Source: Alphaproteobacteria bacterium (GTDB lineage Bacteria; Pseudomonadota; Alphaproteobacteria; Rhodobacterales; Rhodobacteraceae). From it: 64,000 bases of DNA. The stretch spans positions 1 to 64,000 of the forward strand of contig JAUIIR010000005.1 of NCBI GenBank assembly GCA_030431485.1, written 5' to 3'. Positions 31,548-40,062 of this stretch are shown piece by piece. The notes beneath the pieces were generated by a model, which searched no databases, was not told the DNA's origin, and saw only the letters and a program-made list of their open reading frames with translations. Both the position numbers and the translations under genes were made by a program. Numbering within the stretch: the first letter of the stretch is position 1; the number at the start of each line of letters is the position of its first letter.

Positions 31548-31970
31548 CTATACGTCTGGATTAACTTTGCCACGGAGCGATTTTACCTCACCGCGAACCT
31601 TTTTCGCCTTCAGTCGCCGTTTCTTGGAACCCAAAGTCGGCTTTGTGGGCACTCTGCGTTTTGGTGGTGTGAGCGCATCGACAATCATTTCCTTCAAACG
31701 CTCCCGGGCGATGTCGCGATTGCGCGCCTGAGACCTCGTTTCGTCAACCTGCAAAACGATGGCGCCGTCTTTGGTCCATTTGCGGCCGGCAATCCGACGC
31801 AGCCTGTTTTTGACCGGCCCTGGCAGATTTGGAGACCGTTCGGCTTCGAAGCGGAGTTCAACCGCTGTCGCCACCTTGTTCACATTCTGACCACCCGGGC
31901 CAGATGCACGGATAAATTGCTCGGTCAGTTCCCAGTCTTCAATGCTGATCTTGTCTGAAATTTGTATCAT
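31548..31970 (-). CDS. arfB: alternative ribosome-rescue factor ArfB (peptidyl-tRNA hydrolase)
   Basis: ArfB frees ribosomes stalled on mRNAs without stop codons by hydrolysing peptidyl-tRNA. The 140-residue protein has the catalytic GGQ in RASGPGGQNVNKVATAV (about 22-38) and the basic C-terminal tail (KKRRLKAKKVRGEVKSLRGK) that enters the mRNA channel. Length is typical. A terminator for upstream minus-strand transcription lies at 32004-32031, so arfB probably has its own promoter just upstream. Confidence 0.95.
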   Translation of the reverse strand: MIQISDKISIEDWELTEQFIRASGPGGQNVNKVATAVELRFEAERSPNLPGPVKNRLRRIAGRKWTKDGAIVLQVDETRSQARNRDIARERLKEMIVDALTPPKRRVPTKPTLGSKKRRLKAKKVRGEVKSLRGKVNPDV

Positions 31971-32001
31971 GTTTTGATCACATAGCGCTGGAAAGCCGAT
32001 A

Positions 32002-32031
32002 CAAAAAGGGTCGCCTAAATGGCGACCCTTC
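32002..32031 (-). terminator. rho-independent terminator (minus strand)
   Basis: On the minus strand AAGGGTCGCC and GGCGACCCTT form a 10-bp stem with loop ATTTA, followed by TTTTTG. It ends the short transcript holding the 18-codon ORF, or read-through from the transporter gene, just before arfB. Confidence 0.85.
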
Positions 32032-32172
32032 GAGACTTACGGAGGTGGGTCCCGGTTAGGCTCCTCACCAATTCGAGTGTTCAACACCCAGGGGCTGCCC
32101 TAGATGTGGACCTCTCGAACTGTTCCGACACCTCTCTCCAATACCTCTCTCGACACTGGATCACCTCCTTTC
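32032..32172 (-). ncRNA. candidate structured small RNA/leader with a 16S-tail-complementary segment
   Basis: Between the queuosine-precursor transporter gene and a strong terminator lies a segment that can fold as a long irregular hairpin. GGAGGTG-A-TCC (minus strand, from + bases 32158-32168) can pair with GGA-CC-CACCTCC (32041-32052), CAGTTCGAG with CTCGAATTG, and TAGGG with CCCTG. The outer helix would hide the Shine-Dalgarno of the 18-codon ORF. The transcript start is not determined. It could be a regulatory leader, a small mRNA or a 3'-UTR RNA. No match to known RNA families could be tested. Confidence 0.5.
32100..32156 (-). CDS. 18-codon small ORF with extreme Shine-Dalgarno
   Basis: GTG at 32156 opens an 18-residue frame, MSREVLERGVGTVREVHI, ending in TAG. 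The bases upstream on the minus strand, GAAAGGAGGTGATCCAG (32172-32156), are an unbroken complement of the 3' tail of bacterial 16S rRNA (CTGGATCACCTCCTTTC), with GGAGG seven bases from the GTG. So long a match at correct spacing makes translation plausible. Whether the peptide or the ribosome recruitment matters is unknown. I do not recognise the peptide. Confidence 0.5.
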   Translation of the reverse strand: MSREVLERGVGTVREVHI

Positions 32173-32229
32173 AGCTGTTAAAAACGCACCTTCAGCGTGA
32201 CAGGGTTTGCGAAGCGCGCAAGCCTTTTC

Positions 32230-32859
32230 TCACGTCAAAGCAGCTTTTTCGCGAAATCGTAAGACGATGAGTCGAAATGGTATCAGTGCAATGAGAGCCA
32301 GTGCGATTTTCACCATCCAGTCAGCAACTGCGAGCGAGACCCAAAGCGGTGCAATTGGTCCGCTACCCAGCAGAGGCAGCATTTCTCCGGCCCAAGATAC
32401 GTCGCTGGCCGGTTCGAGGAAGGTCAGTGCGCCGGAGAATGCAATGCTGAAGAAGAGCGCAGTGTCTACGGAGGCACCGATCAGCGTAGACGCCAATGGC
32501 GCACGCCACCAGGCGCCGTCCCGCATCTTGTCAAAAACCGCGACATCCAAAAGCTGTGCGGTGAGGAAGGCAAGACCAGAGCCCATTGCGATGCGCAACG
32601 TCACCAGAGGGCCAAACTCTCCCTGAATTTGTGTGCCGATCAAAGAACAGATCACACCAACGATGAAACCAGCGAACACAACTTTTCGAGCGGGGCCCGG
32701 TCCATAAAGACGGTTCATCAGATCGGTAACAAGGAACGCGAAAGGATATGTAAAGGCACCCCATGTGAGCCAGTTTCCGAACAAGAACTGCACAAGGATG
32801 TTAGAGGCCAACACGATGAGGGCCATGGCGATAATGCCAGGAATATGAGCGCGGGTCAT
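32230..32859 (-). CDS. yhhQ: queuosine precursor transporter (VUT family)
   Basis: The 209-residue membrane protein has about six hydrophobic segments and the family stretches NWLTWGAFTYPFAFLVTDLMNRLYGP and GLAFLTAQLLDVAVFD. YhhQ proteins import preQ0/preQ1 for queuosine modification of tRNA. The start is ATG 32859 with GGGAG about 6 nt upstream; the frame stays open to 32949, but that region has a short hairpin (ATTCCC/GGGAAT) and is probably leader. I could not recognise a preQ1 riboswitch there. Confidence 0.9.
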   Translation of the reverse strand: MTRAHIPGIIAMALIVLASNILVQFLFGNWLTWGAFTYPFAFLVTDLMNRLYGPGPARKVVFAGFIVGVICSLIGTQIQGEFGPLVTLRIAMGSGLAFLTAQLLDVAVFDKMRDGAWWRAPLASTLIGASVDTALFFSIAFSGALTFLEPASDVSWAGEMLPLLGSGPIAPLWVSLAVADWMVKIALALIALIPFRLIVLRFREKAALT

Positions 32860-32950
32860 TGTGACTCCCGTTTTGCCAAGGTTGCGGGGACTTGATTCCC
32901 TTTGATCGGGAATGGCGCGCTGCATATAGCTGTGATCCGGATCGCACAAG

Positions 32951-33796
32951 TTAAATGCTTACCGCATATTCGACTATCTCTGTTTTCTGTAGAAACATAA
33001 AGTTGTCGTCCGACACCATTGTCAGCCGCAGAGATCCTTCCGACGTTTGCCAAACTGAAAGTCCTTCCAGATTTTCGTGGCGGCGCGTCTGCGTCACCAG
33101 AAGGGTCTCGCCCGAAGCATTCTCCCGGGTGTTGATTTCAAACCGACGCACGCGAGACGAGAATCCAAAACCGGCGAAACCGCGCTCTAGAAGATACAGC
33201 CTGCCGTCTGGTCCAATGTCGGCGCCAACCGGCAGGAAACCATTAGTCCGCGATATGGACATAGGAATATCCCATTCGGCACCTTCGCGATGCCGAAACA
33301 CCGGGAAGGGACTTTGAATATTGTCCGATGTTTCGGGGACGGCGTATACCGTGTCGTCCGGAGTAATAGCCAAAGCCTCCAGGCCGCGGTTCGGTGGCAA
33401 CATTTGAATATCTGGGAAACGCGGCAAAAAAGTCCATGCACCATCCGTTTCCCGCCGGATCACACGATTCTCCGTTTCCAAGGAGATATAGAGCCTCCCG
33501 GCGCTGTCTCGGGCTAAGCTCTCGGTATCCTTTATAGCTGGATGACTGAACAGGCTGTCCGGTAGGTCCAATGCTGTCATGGCTTTGCTACGCAGGCCGA
33601 TAATCCGATCCTTGTGACGGAAGATGGTGCCTTCAATCGCGTGCGCACGATCGCTGACGATTACGAACTCAGCGCCATCCTCCGCCAGAAGGATTCCTGA
33701 GTACCCACCAAACCCGTCTTGCTCCTTCGTCCAATGATAGGACGATAAAAAACGGGCCGGATGCGTCTCTTTGGCCAAAACGGACTCAGAACTCAA
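32951..33796 (-). CDS. phytase/esterase-like beta-propeller protein (PF13449 type), start uncertain
   Basis: The 281-residue product resembles the esterase-like activity of phytase family: FGGYSGILLAEDGAEFVIVSDRA near the N-terminus, then SLARDSAGRLYISLE, NRGLEALAITPD and ENLEGLSVW. Relatives usually carry a signal peptide; none is visible here. The only upstream start is TTG 33796, two codons after the in-frame mepA stop (TGA at 33803-33805), and there is no ribosome site. The gene may be an N-terminally shortened copy, or it may be made by coupling to mepA. Confidence 0.75.
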   Translation of the reverse strand: MSSESVLAKETHPARFLSSYHWTKEQDGFGGYSGILLAEDGAEFVIVSDRAHAIEGTIFRHKDRIIGLRSKAMTALDLPDSLFSHPAIKDTESLARDSAGRLYISLETENRVIRRETDGAWTFLPRFPDIQMLPPNRGLEALAITPDDTVYAVPETSDNIQSPFPVFRHREGAEWDIPMSISRTNGFLPVGADIGPDGRLYLLERGFAGFGFSSRVRRFEINTRENASGETLLVTQTRRHENLEGLSVWQTSEGSLRLTMVSDDNFMFLQKTEIVEYAVSI

Positions 33797-33802
33797 AGCG
33801 GA

Positions 33803-34726
33803 TCAGTTAGACGAAAGAACGGCAGCGCACTGCGCTGGAAGATCGGCAAGCCTCAGTTCTCTTTTGGGTCTCGGTTTTGGTGCATTTGGATCAGGCGGCG
33901 GCGGGTTAAGGATATTGTTGACCCATTGCTGTGCATCGTCACAGCCGTCCCCGCGCGGCGGTGGGTCCTGATCCACACAGCCCGACATACCGGGTGGACA
34001 GGCCAAACGCACATGGAAGTGATAGTGATGTCCATACCACGGGCGGATCTTGCGAAGATAACTGCGATCCCCGGTTTCGTTGTTGCACATAGCGACCTTG
34101 GCACCCGGGAAGACGAAGATCCGTGCCACACGAGAGTCACTGGCCGCAGCTTTTATGATGTTGTGATGCGCCTGGGTCCAATTGTCATTCGTGAACGCAC
34201 CTGCGGAGCGCCGCATTGAGATGGAGGAGATATTTTCACGTTCACTGCGGCTGAGGTTTAGGCGGTCGGCTGGGCGCATCCAGATGTCGGCATCGAGGCC
34301 GATTTGATGGCTGGCATGCCCTGTCAGCATAGGACCACCACGCGGTTGACTAATGTCGCCGAGATATAAGCCATTCCATCCTGGCTGCCGTGCAGCAACA
34401 CGCGACAAATCCTGTAGAAAATCGACCGTGATCGGCAGGCCCCAATTCCGGTTTCGGGACAGGCGCATAGCCTGCCATGTCGGACCCGTCTCAGGCAGTT
34501 GAACCTGACCCGCCGCACAGCCTTTCGCATAGCTCCCAAAGGCGGCTGGGGATTGTCTCGATGCGTTGTCCATTCCGCCGAACAGCTGTTTGGCCTGTCG
34601 CGTACTTAGGACGGCGCTGACACGTGGCGCTTCAATCGCACTGGCGGAGGAGCTTTGCGTCTGGTTGTCGCCGCCGCATGCCGTCAGGACAAACACAAGG
34701 CCGAGAAGTAGAGAAATGCGTTTCAT
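33803..34726 (-). CDS. mepA: penicillin-insensitive murein endopeptidase
   Basis: MepA cleaves peptide cross-links in peptidoglycan. The 307-residue precursor starts with a lipoprotein-like signal (MKRISLLLGLVFVLTACGG, lipobox LTAC). The LAS-family zinc site is visible as GHASHQIGLDADIWM, and the second part as WYGHHYHFHVRLACPPGMSGC, with PPPRGDGCD following. Its ATG shares a base with the stop of the upstream MFS gene (TAATG). Confidence 0.93.
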   Translation of the reverse strand: MKRISLLLGLVFVLTACGGDNQTQSSSASAIEAPRVSAVLSTRQAKQLFGGMDNASRQSPAAFGSYAKGCAAGQVQLPETGPTWQAMRLSRNRNWGLPITVDFLQDLSRVAARQPGWNGLYLGDISQPRGGPMLTGHASHQIGLDADIWMRPADRLNLSRSERENISSISMRRSAGAFTNDNWTQAHHNIIKAAASDSRVARIFVFPGAKVAMCNNETGDRSYLRKIRPWYGHHYHFHVRLACPPGMSGCVDQDPPPRGDGCDDAQQWVNNILNPPPPDPNAPKPRPKRELRLADLPAQCAAVLSSN

Positions 34727-36063
34727 TATACCACTCGTTTCCCGTTTGGGTTGACCCAGACTAACAATACAAGACCGATCAGGAAAAGCCCAATTACAGG
34801 ACTGACACCCAATTGTTGAGAGCCGGTTGTGTATGTCGCGACACCAATAAGCAAAGGTGCGAGAAAACTGGTTGCTTTGCCTGCAAGCGCATAAAGGCCA
34901 AAAGCCTCGGTCATCCGCGTGGGGTTTGCTTGTCGGACCATCATTGTACGGCTTGCAGATTGGATCACGCCTCCTGCAGCGCCGATTACCGCGCCAATAA
35001 TATAGAATGCGATATCAGGCAGCGGTGATCCTTCGGCCAAAGCGATACCGAACATCGACTCGCGTGAAATTAGGACAATACCGACGCCCACTGCGGTTAG
35101 GGCAAGTATGCATGTCACGATCACAGGTTTCGGACCGAAGCGTGAGTCCGCAATGCCCCCAAGCCACGCAGCCAAAGCTCCGGCAATGATAGCAATAATT
35201 CCAAAAACGCCGACATTCTGAACGCTCCAGTCAAGCACACCTGCCGCATAGATTCCGCCAAACGCGTACATCCCGTTGAGCGCGTCGCGATAAAACATGG
35301 CTGCACCCAGAAACGCGAAGAGTGACCGATCTTGCGGCAGCCGAGCCAGCGTTGATTTGAGATCTCTTAATGCTTTCTTGACGGCACCTTTTGGCGCGGC
35401 AGCCGATTTGGTGTCTCTGACAAACAAAAAGAAGGGGACCATGAAAACAATAAACCAAATCGCCACAAGCGGTCCGACAAAGCGCGTTCCTTCGCGGTTT
35501 GATGAGTCGAGACCCAGCGCTGGGTCGAGGCCAATCATGGTTTTCCCGGTCTGAGCATTGTCGGCAAAGAAGGCGAGCATGATCACCAGCGCCAGAAGAC
35601 CACCAACATATCCAAAGGCCCATCCGTTTCCTGATATTCGTCCGATCTCCTCAGGCGTACCAAGGTCAGGCAACATGGAGTTTGTGAACGTCGTGGCAAA
35701 CTCCATACCGATCATGCCGATCGCAAAGAAGAAGAGTATTAGGATCAGATTGAAGTCACCCGGAGCAGCAAACCAAAGACCTGCCGCGCCGCAAACATAC
35801 ATGACGGAAAAGATCCAAATCCACTTGAGGCGGTTGCCGCTCGTATCTGCCAGCGCTCCGAGGACGGGGGCAAGCAAAGCAATGATGATCCCCGCAGCAC
35901 CGATTCCGAAACCCCACGCGGATTGCGCAGCAGTGCCATCTCCCATCAGCTCTTTGATATATGGCGCAAAGATGAACGTGATAAGAAGCGTGTTATATGG
36001 CTGGCTGGCCCAGTCGAAAAAGAACCAGCCCCAAATGCGTTTGCGCAAGCTCACGTCAACCAT
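34726..36063 (-). CDS. MFS transporter, UMF1/Atg22-like
   Basis: The 445-residue membrane protein has about 12 hydrophobic segments and begins MVDVSLRKRIWGWFFFDWAS, the FDWASxPY start seen in the UMF1 family. Substrate is unknown. I use ATG 36063; 16 further residues are possible upstream but look non-family. It is coupled to mepA downstream. Confidence 0.9.
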   Translation of the reverse strand: MVDVSLRKRIWGWFFFDWASQPYNTLLITFIFAPYIKELMGDGTAAQSAWGFGIGAAGIIIALLAPVLGALADTSGNRLKWIWIFSVMYVCGAAGLWFAAPGDFNLILILFFFAIGMIGMEFATTFTNSMLPDLGTPEEIGRISGNGWAFGYVGGLLALVIMLAFFADNAQTGKTMIGLDPALGLDSSNREGTRFVGPLVAIWFIVFMVPFFLFVRDTKSAAAPKGAVKKALRDLKSTLARLPQDRSLFAFLGAAMFYRDALNGMYAFGGIYAAGVLDWSVQNVGVFGIIAIIAGALAAWLGGIADSRFGPKPVIVTCILALTAVGVGIVLISRESMFGIALAEGSPLPDIAFYIIGAVIGAAGGVIQSASRTMMVRQANPTRMTEAFGLYALAGKATSFLAPLLIGVATYTTGSQQLGVSPVIGLFLIGLVLLVWVNPNGKRVV

Positions 36064-36123
36064 GCCAAATCCCCCTTGGTGGGTTATGGTTCCGAAACCG
36101 GACCCCGGCAAGCACCGTCTTGG

Positions 36124-36669
36124 CTAGGCTGTATTTTGCATGGGAGGCCAAGGCCTTGCATCCTCGGCGTCAAGCCATTTTTTGACCCAAACTGGCATGT
36201 CTGGCGACTGTGTCGCTTCAAGGCCCATTGCAGAGATTACACGGTCAGTGGGGACAATCCCATTCCGATCGGTCACGGCAGACCGGTACACTGCGTGGTT
36301 GGCGCATTCACCATTCTGTTTCCACATTGATTGTTCAATATAGAGGAAACGGGCATCCCAACATAACAGCCGACTGCGTGTCTCAAAGCGTTCAAACGTA
36401 CGTATGCGACGTCTGTACCGTACGACAACGCCCGCCATCGTCAGGCCCCAGCGCTCGTTTCGGATCATGTCCATGAGCCCCGTGACTTGAGCCAAAGGAA
36501 TGCGCCCAAGATCATACAGTGTCAGCGTCCGGCCGTTGTTCAGTTCCATCCACATGTCGATGTCCCACGGCCAACACCGATGATATGAGACATAGGTTGC
36601 AAACGGTCCAAGCTTGGGCGTGTTGCGGGTCTTCCAGAGGCCAAACGCCACGCGAATGAAGGGATACAT
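36124..36669 (-). CDS. acyl-CoA thioesterase-like hotdog protein (THEM6 type)
   Basis: The 181-residue product has hotdog-fold thioesterase features: an opening YPFIRVAFGLW, then DIDMWMELNNGRTLTLYDLGR, where the Asp and Asn/Asp region marks the 4HBT-like active site, and RRRIRTFERFETRSRLLCWD. Relatives include THEM6-like proteins of unknown substrate. It lies 60 bp upstream of the MFS gene and diverges from yggT. Confidence 0.85.
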   Translation of the reverse strand: MYPFIRVAFGLWKTRNTPKLGPFATYVSYHRCWPWDIDMWMELNNGRTLTLYDLGRIPLAQVTGLMDMIRNERWGLTMAGVVVRYRRRIRTFERFETRSRLLCWDARFLYIEQSMWKQNGECANHAVYRSAVTDRNGIVPTDRVISAMGLEATQSPDMPVWVKKWLDAEDARPWPPMQNTA

Positions 36670-36807
36670 CGGTCACTCCTGTTGGGGGACGTAGTTGACC
36701 TCCTGGCAAGTCACGTCAACCGCGACCTCGCGGCAAGCGCTCTGACTTGTTCTTCGGACCGCTTGCGCCTACCTGTTGAAAGATCACTGCCAAGGGAAAT
36801 CCGTCCG

Positions 36808-37101
36808 ATGCAATCGCTCTACCAGATCCTGATGCTGCTTCTCGATATCGTGTGGTTCTTTATTATTGCCCACGTCATCATGAGTTGGCTGATCAATTTC
36901 CAGGTCCTCAACCTGCGTCAGCCCATCGTTGCGCAAATCTGGGATGGCCTGAATCGATTGTTGGAGCCGATGTACTCGCGCCTGCGTCGTATCCTGCCTC
37001 CGATGTCTGGGATCGACCTTGCACCTTTGGTTGCTTTGATTGGTGTCTACATTCTGCGAATTGTGCTTCAGAACAATGCCGGGTTCTTCTATGGCTTTTG
37101 A
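36808..37101 (+). CDS. YggT family membrane protein
   Basis: A 97-residue protein with two YggT-type membrane segments (about 4-25 and 72-92) and the family stretch RQPIVAQIWDGLNRLLEPMYSRLRRILPP between them, then DLAPLVALIGVYIL. YggT proteins are linked to cell-division or osmotic-stress functions in the inner membrane, but the mechanism is unclear. The ATG at 36808 follows AAGGGAAAT. A TATAAT hexamer at 37159-37164, between yggT and recQ, may be part of the recQ promoter. Confidence 0.9.
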   Translation: MQSLYQILMLLLDIVWFFIIAHVIMSWLINFQVLNLRQPIVAQIWDGLNRLLEPMYSRLRRILPPMSGIDLAPLVALIGVYILRIVLQNNAGFFYGF

Positions 37102-37185
37102 CCCGCGCTAAGGCTTGTTCATGCATCCTTAGTATGAGACTGTAAGGTTTAGAGCAGATATAATAATAAACCTGACAGGTTATCC

Positions 37186-39240
37186 ATGCCACGCGACTTG
37201 TCCGATGCAGACAATGTGCTGCGCGACGTTTTTGGATTCGACAGTTTTCGCCCCGGCCAGGCAGAAATTGTAGAAGCCGTGGCACAAGGTGAAAACGTGC
37301 TTGCCATCATGCCGACAGGCGGTGGTAAGTCCCTCTGTTTCCAACTGCCTGCTTTGGTGCGTCACGGCGTAACCGTTGTGATTTCTCCCCTTATCGCCCT
37401 GATGCGCGATCAAGTGCGCGGACTAAGAGAGGCGGGCGTCGCAGCAGGGGCGCTGACATCGGCAAACACCGATGAGGAAAATGACGCCGTTTGGGACATG
37501 CTACATTCGGGGTCATTGAAGCTACTTTACCTTGCGCCTGAACGCCTTGCATCAGGTGCGACGCAGCGGATGCTGCAGCAGGCGGGCGTGTCGCTGATCG
37601 CCGTCGATGAGGCGCATTGCGTTAGCCAGTGGGGTCATGATTTCCGCCCCGACTATCTTCGCATCGGGGAGTTGCGTCGTGCGCTGGACGTGCCGCTCGC
37701 AGCCTTCACGGCCACCGCGGATGCCGAAACACAAGAGGAGATCGTCAATCGCCTGTTTGACGGACATGCGCCTACAACTTTTCTGCGGGGCTTTGACCGG
37801 CCAAACATTCACCTGATGTTCGCGCCCAAGAACAAACCGCGCGAACAGATCCTCAAATTTGCGGCTGCGCGGAAGGACCAGTCGGGCATCGTCTACTGCG
37901 GCACCCGCGCCAAGACTGAAACTTTGGCACAGGCGCTTAATGCAGAGGGTCACACCGCCTGTTTTTATCATGGCGGCATGGAGCCGGAGGCGCGCCGTCA
38001 CGTGGAAGCCCGGTTCGCCACCGAAGATGGGCTGATCGTGGTTGCCACTGTGGCTTTTGGAATGGGAGTCGACAAGCCCGACATCCGATGGGTTGCGCAT
38101 GCCGATCTGCCTAAATCCATCGAAGCCTATTATCAGGAAATCGGTCGGGCCGGGCGCGATGGTGCGCCTGCTGAAACGCTGACTTTGTATGGCGCGGATG
38201 ATATCCGTCTTCGTCGGGCGCAGATTGATGAAGGCCTTGCGCCGCCAGAAAGGCGTCATGCAGATCATGGGCGTTTGAATGCGCTGCTGGGTCTAGCCGA
38301 GGCCTTGGAGTGCCGACGCAAGACGTTGCTGAGCTACTTCGGTGAGGCAGACGTCTCATGCGGAAATTGCGATCTGTGTGACAAACCCGCCAAGGTTTTT
38401 GACGGCACCGAAGCGGTTCGCAAAGCACTCTCGGCCGCATTGCGTACGGGCGAAAGCTTTGGTGCGGGGCACCTGATTGATATTCTGCTGGGCACCAAGA
38501 CCGAAAAGGTTTTGGCACGGAATCACGATACACTCCCCACTTTTGGCGTTGGCAAAGACCTGAAACGTGTAGAGTGGCAGGCTGTTTTCCGCCAGATGAT
38601 GGGTCATGACCTGATGCGACCGGATCCGGAGCGGCACGGCGCGTTAGTGATGACAGAAGCAGCACGACCGATCCTGCGCGGGGAGGCGTCGATTTCGCTC
38701 CGGCGTGATAGTCTTGAGGCGGCGAATGATCGCCGTCCGCAGGTGCGCACATTGGTGAATGACGAAGATGCCCCTCTGCTATCCGCTCTGAAGGCCAAGC
38801 GGAGGGCCTTGGCCGAGGAACAGTCGGTGCCGGCCTACGTGATCTTTCCAGATCGTACGCTGATTGAGATGGCCGAAACCCGGCCTTGCACTTTGGACGA
38901 TTTAGCGCGGATCAACGGTGTTGGTGCAAAAAAGCTGGAACGGTATGGGCGTGCATTTCTAGCAGTGATCGCTGGGGACTCGCCGGAGTTGCATCCGGCG
39001 CGCCGCAAACTTGCCTCAAGCGGAGCAGGGGGCCTCTACGATGCGTTGCTCGAATCCCAGGCCCAGTTGATCAGAGGCCAGTGCGGGACCCTGAAGCCGA
39101 TGTCCTGCAACGCATCACAGTTGGCCAAACTGGCCCAAGCCAAACCACGAGACGAGAGTGGGATTGCTCGGATTATCGGGGAACGGCATGCCGAACGCTT
39201 TGCCGAGACCTTTCTGGACGTCCTGCAATCGGCGAACTAA
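37186..39240 (+). CDS. recQ: ATP-dependent DNA helicase RecQ
   Basis: RecQ unwinds DNA 3' to 5' in recombination and fork repair. The 684-residue protein has Walker A in MPTGGGKSLCFQLP (about 43-56), the DEAH box in VDEAHCVSQWGHDFRPDY, motif VI in YYQEIGRAGRDG, the zinc cysteines of the RQC region (CRRKTLLSYFGE ... CGNCDLC), and a C-terminal HRDC domain (about 535-610). About 70 more residues follow. Length and order are typical. Confidence 0.97.
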   Translation: MPRDLSDADNVLRDVFGFDSFRPGQAEIVEAVAQGENVLAIMPTGGGKSLCFQLPALVRHGVTVVISPLIALMRDQVRGLREAGVAAGALTSANTDEENDAVWDMLHSGSLKLLYLAPERLASGATQRMLQQAGVSLIAVDEAHCVSQWGHDFRPDYLRIGELRRALDVPLAAFTATADAETQEEIVNRLFDGHAPTTFLRGFDRPNIHLMFAPKNKPREQILKFAAARKDQSGIVYCGTRAKTETLAQALNAEGHTACFYHGGMEPEARRHVEARFATEDGLIVVATVAFGMGVDKPDIRWVAHADLPKSIEAYYQEIGRAGRDGAPAETLTLYGADDIRLRRAQIDEGLAPPERRHADHGRLNALLGLAEALECRRKTLLSYFGEADVSCGNCDLCDKPAKVFDGTEAVRKALSAALRTGESFGAGHLIDILLGTKTEKVLARNHDTLPTFGVGKDLKRVEWQAVFRQMMGHDLMRPDPERHGALVMTEAARPILRGEASISLRRDSLEAANDRRPQVRTLVNDEDAPLLSALKAKRRALAEEQSVPAYVIFPDRTLIEMAETRPCTLDDLARINGVGAKKLERYGRAFLAVIAGDSPELHPARRKLASSGAGGLYDALLESQAQLIRGQCGTLKPMSCNASQLAKLAQAKPRDESGIARIIGERHAERFAETFLDVLQSAN

Positions 39241-39276
39241 ATCCAGCAAAATCGGAAATTCAGCCAAGGTAGTGCC

Positions 39277-40062
39277 ATGCTCGTTGTGATCTCTCCAGCA
39301 AAACGTCTTGATTGGTCTGAGAGGGATGTGGCTATGACGGAACCCGTGTTTCAAGAGGACGCAAACCGTTTAGCTAAAACCGCACGAAATCTGACACTTG
39401 GCAATCTCAAGGCTCTGATGGATTTGAGCGATGATCTTGCAAAGCTCAATCGCGATCGGTTTCGCGAGTTTGCCGATGTGCCCTCGACAGACACTGTTCG
39501 CCCGGCGGCGCTGGCATTTGCCGGAGATACCTACCAAGGCCTTGAGGCAGGAACACTGGATGCCGATGAAATGCGCTGGGCGCAAGACCACCTGCGGATC
39601 CTGTCTGGTCTTTATGGCATTCTGCGCCCATTGGACGGCATCCAAGCCTACCGTCTTGAGATGGGCAGTCGCTTGAAAACCCGGCGCGGCACCAACCTCT
39701 ATGACTATTGGCGCGACCAGATCGCCAAAGAGCTCAAGGTGCAGGCGGCAGAGGTGAACACCGACACGCTCATCAATTGTGCCAGTCAGGAGTATTTTGG
39801 TGCGGTGCCGCCCAAAGCATTGGGCCTGCGGATCGTCACACCGTCTTTCATGGAAGACAAAGGTGATGGCAAAGGCCCGAAGATTGTCAGCTTTTTCGCC
39901 AAAAAAGCGCGGGGATCAATGGCACGGTTTGTGATCCAAAAGCGCCTGACGAATCCTGATGGCATCCTTGATTTCGATCTTGGAGGATACGTGTATCGTG
40001 AGGACCTCTCCAAGCCGGATGCGCCAGTATTCGTTCGTGATTATGAAGCCAGCCGGAGCTGA
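39277..40062 (+). CDS. yaaA: peroxide stress protein YaaA
   Basis: YaaA proteins lower free iron during peroxide stress and can bind DNA. The 261-residue protein has the family start MLVVISPAKRLDW, the middle motif LSGLYGILRPLDGIQAYRLEMG and the C-terminal FFAKKARGSMARFVI. It lies 36 bp after recQ on the same strand. Its last 22 bp overlap the convergent histidine kinase gene. Confidence 0.95.
   Translation: MLVVISPAKRLDWSERDVAMTEPVFQEDANRLAKTARNLTLGNLKALMDLSDDLAKLNRDRFREFADVPSTDTVRPAALAFAGDTYQGLEAGTLDADEMRWAQDHLRILSGLYGILRPLDGIQAYRLEMGSRLKTRRGTNLYDYWRDQIAKELKVQAAEVNTDTLINCASQEYFGAVPPKALGLRIVTPSFMEDKGDGKGPKIVSFFAKKARGSMARFVIQKRLTNPDGILDFDLGGYVYREDLSKPDAPVFVRDYEASRS

Noticed and set aside
32158-32172. 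Fragment of a 16S rRNA gene.
   Set aside because: Only the last 17 bases of a 16S gene match and the flanks are unrelated; a Shine-Dalgarno read from the minus strand explains it better.
32860-32950. Possible preQ1 riboswitch in front of the queuosine precursor transporter gene.
   Set aside because: There is a short ATTCCC/GGGAAT hairpin and a CCCG/CGGG pairing near the ribosome site, but the conserved preQ1-I core and A-rich tail are not recognisable.
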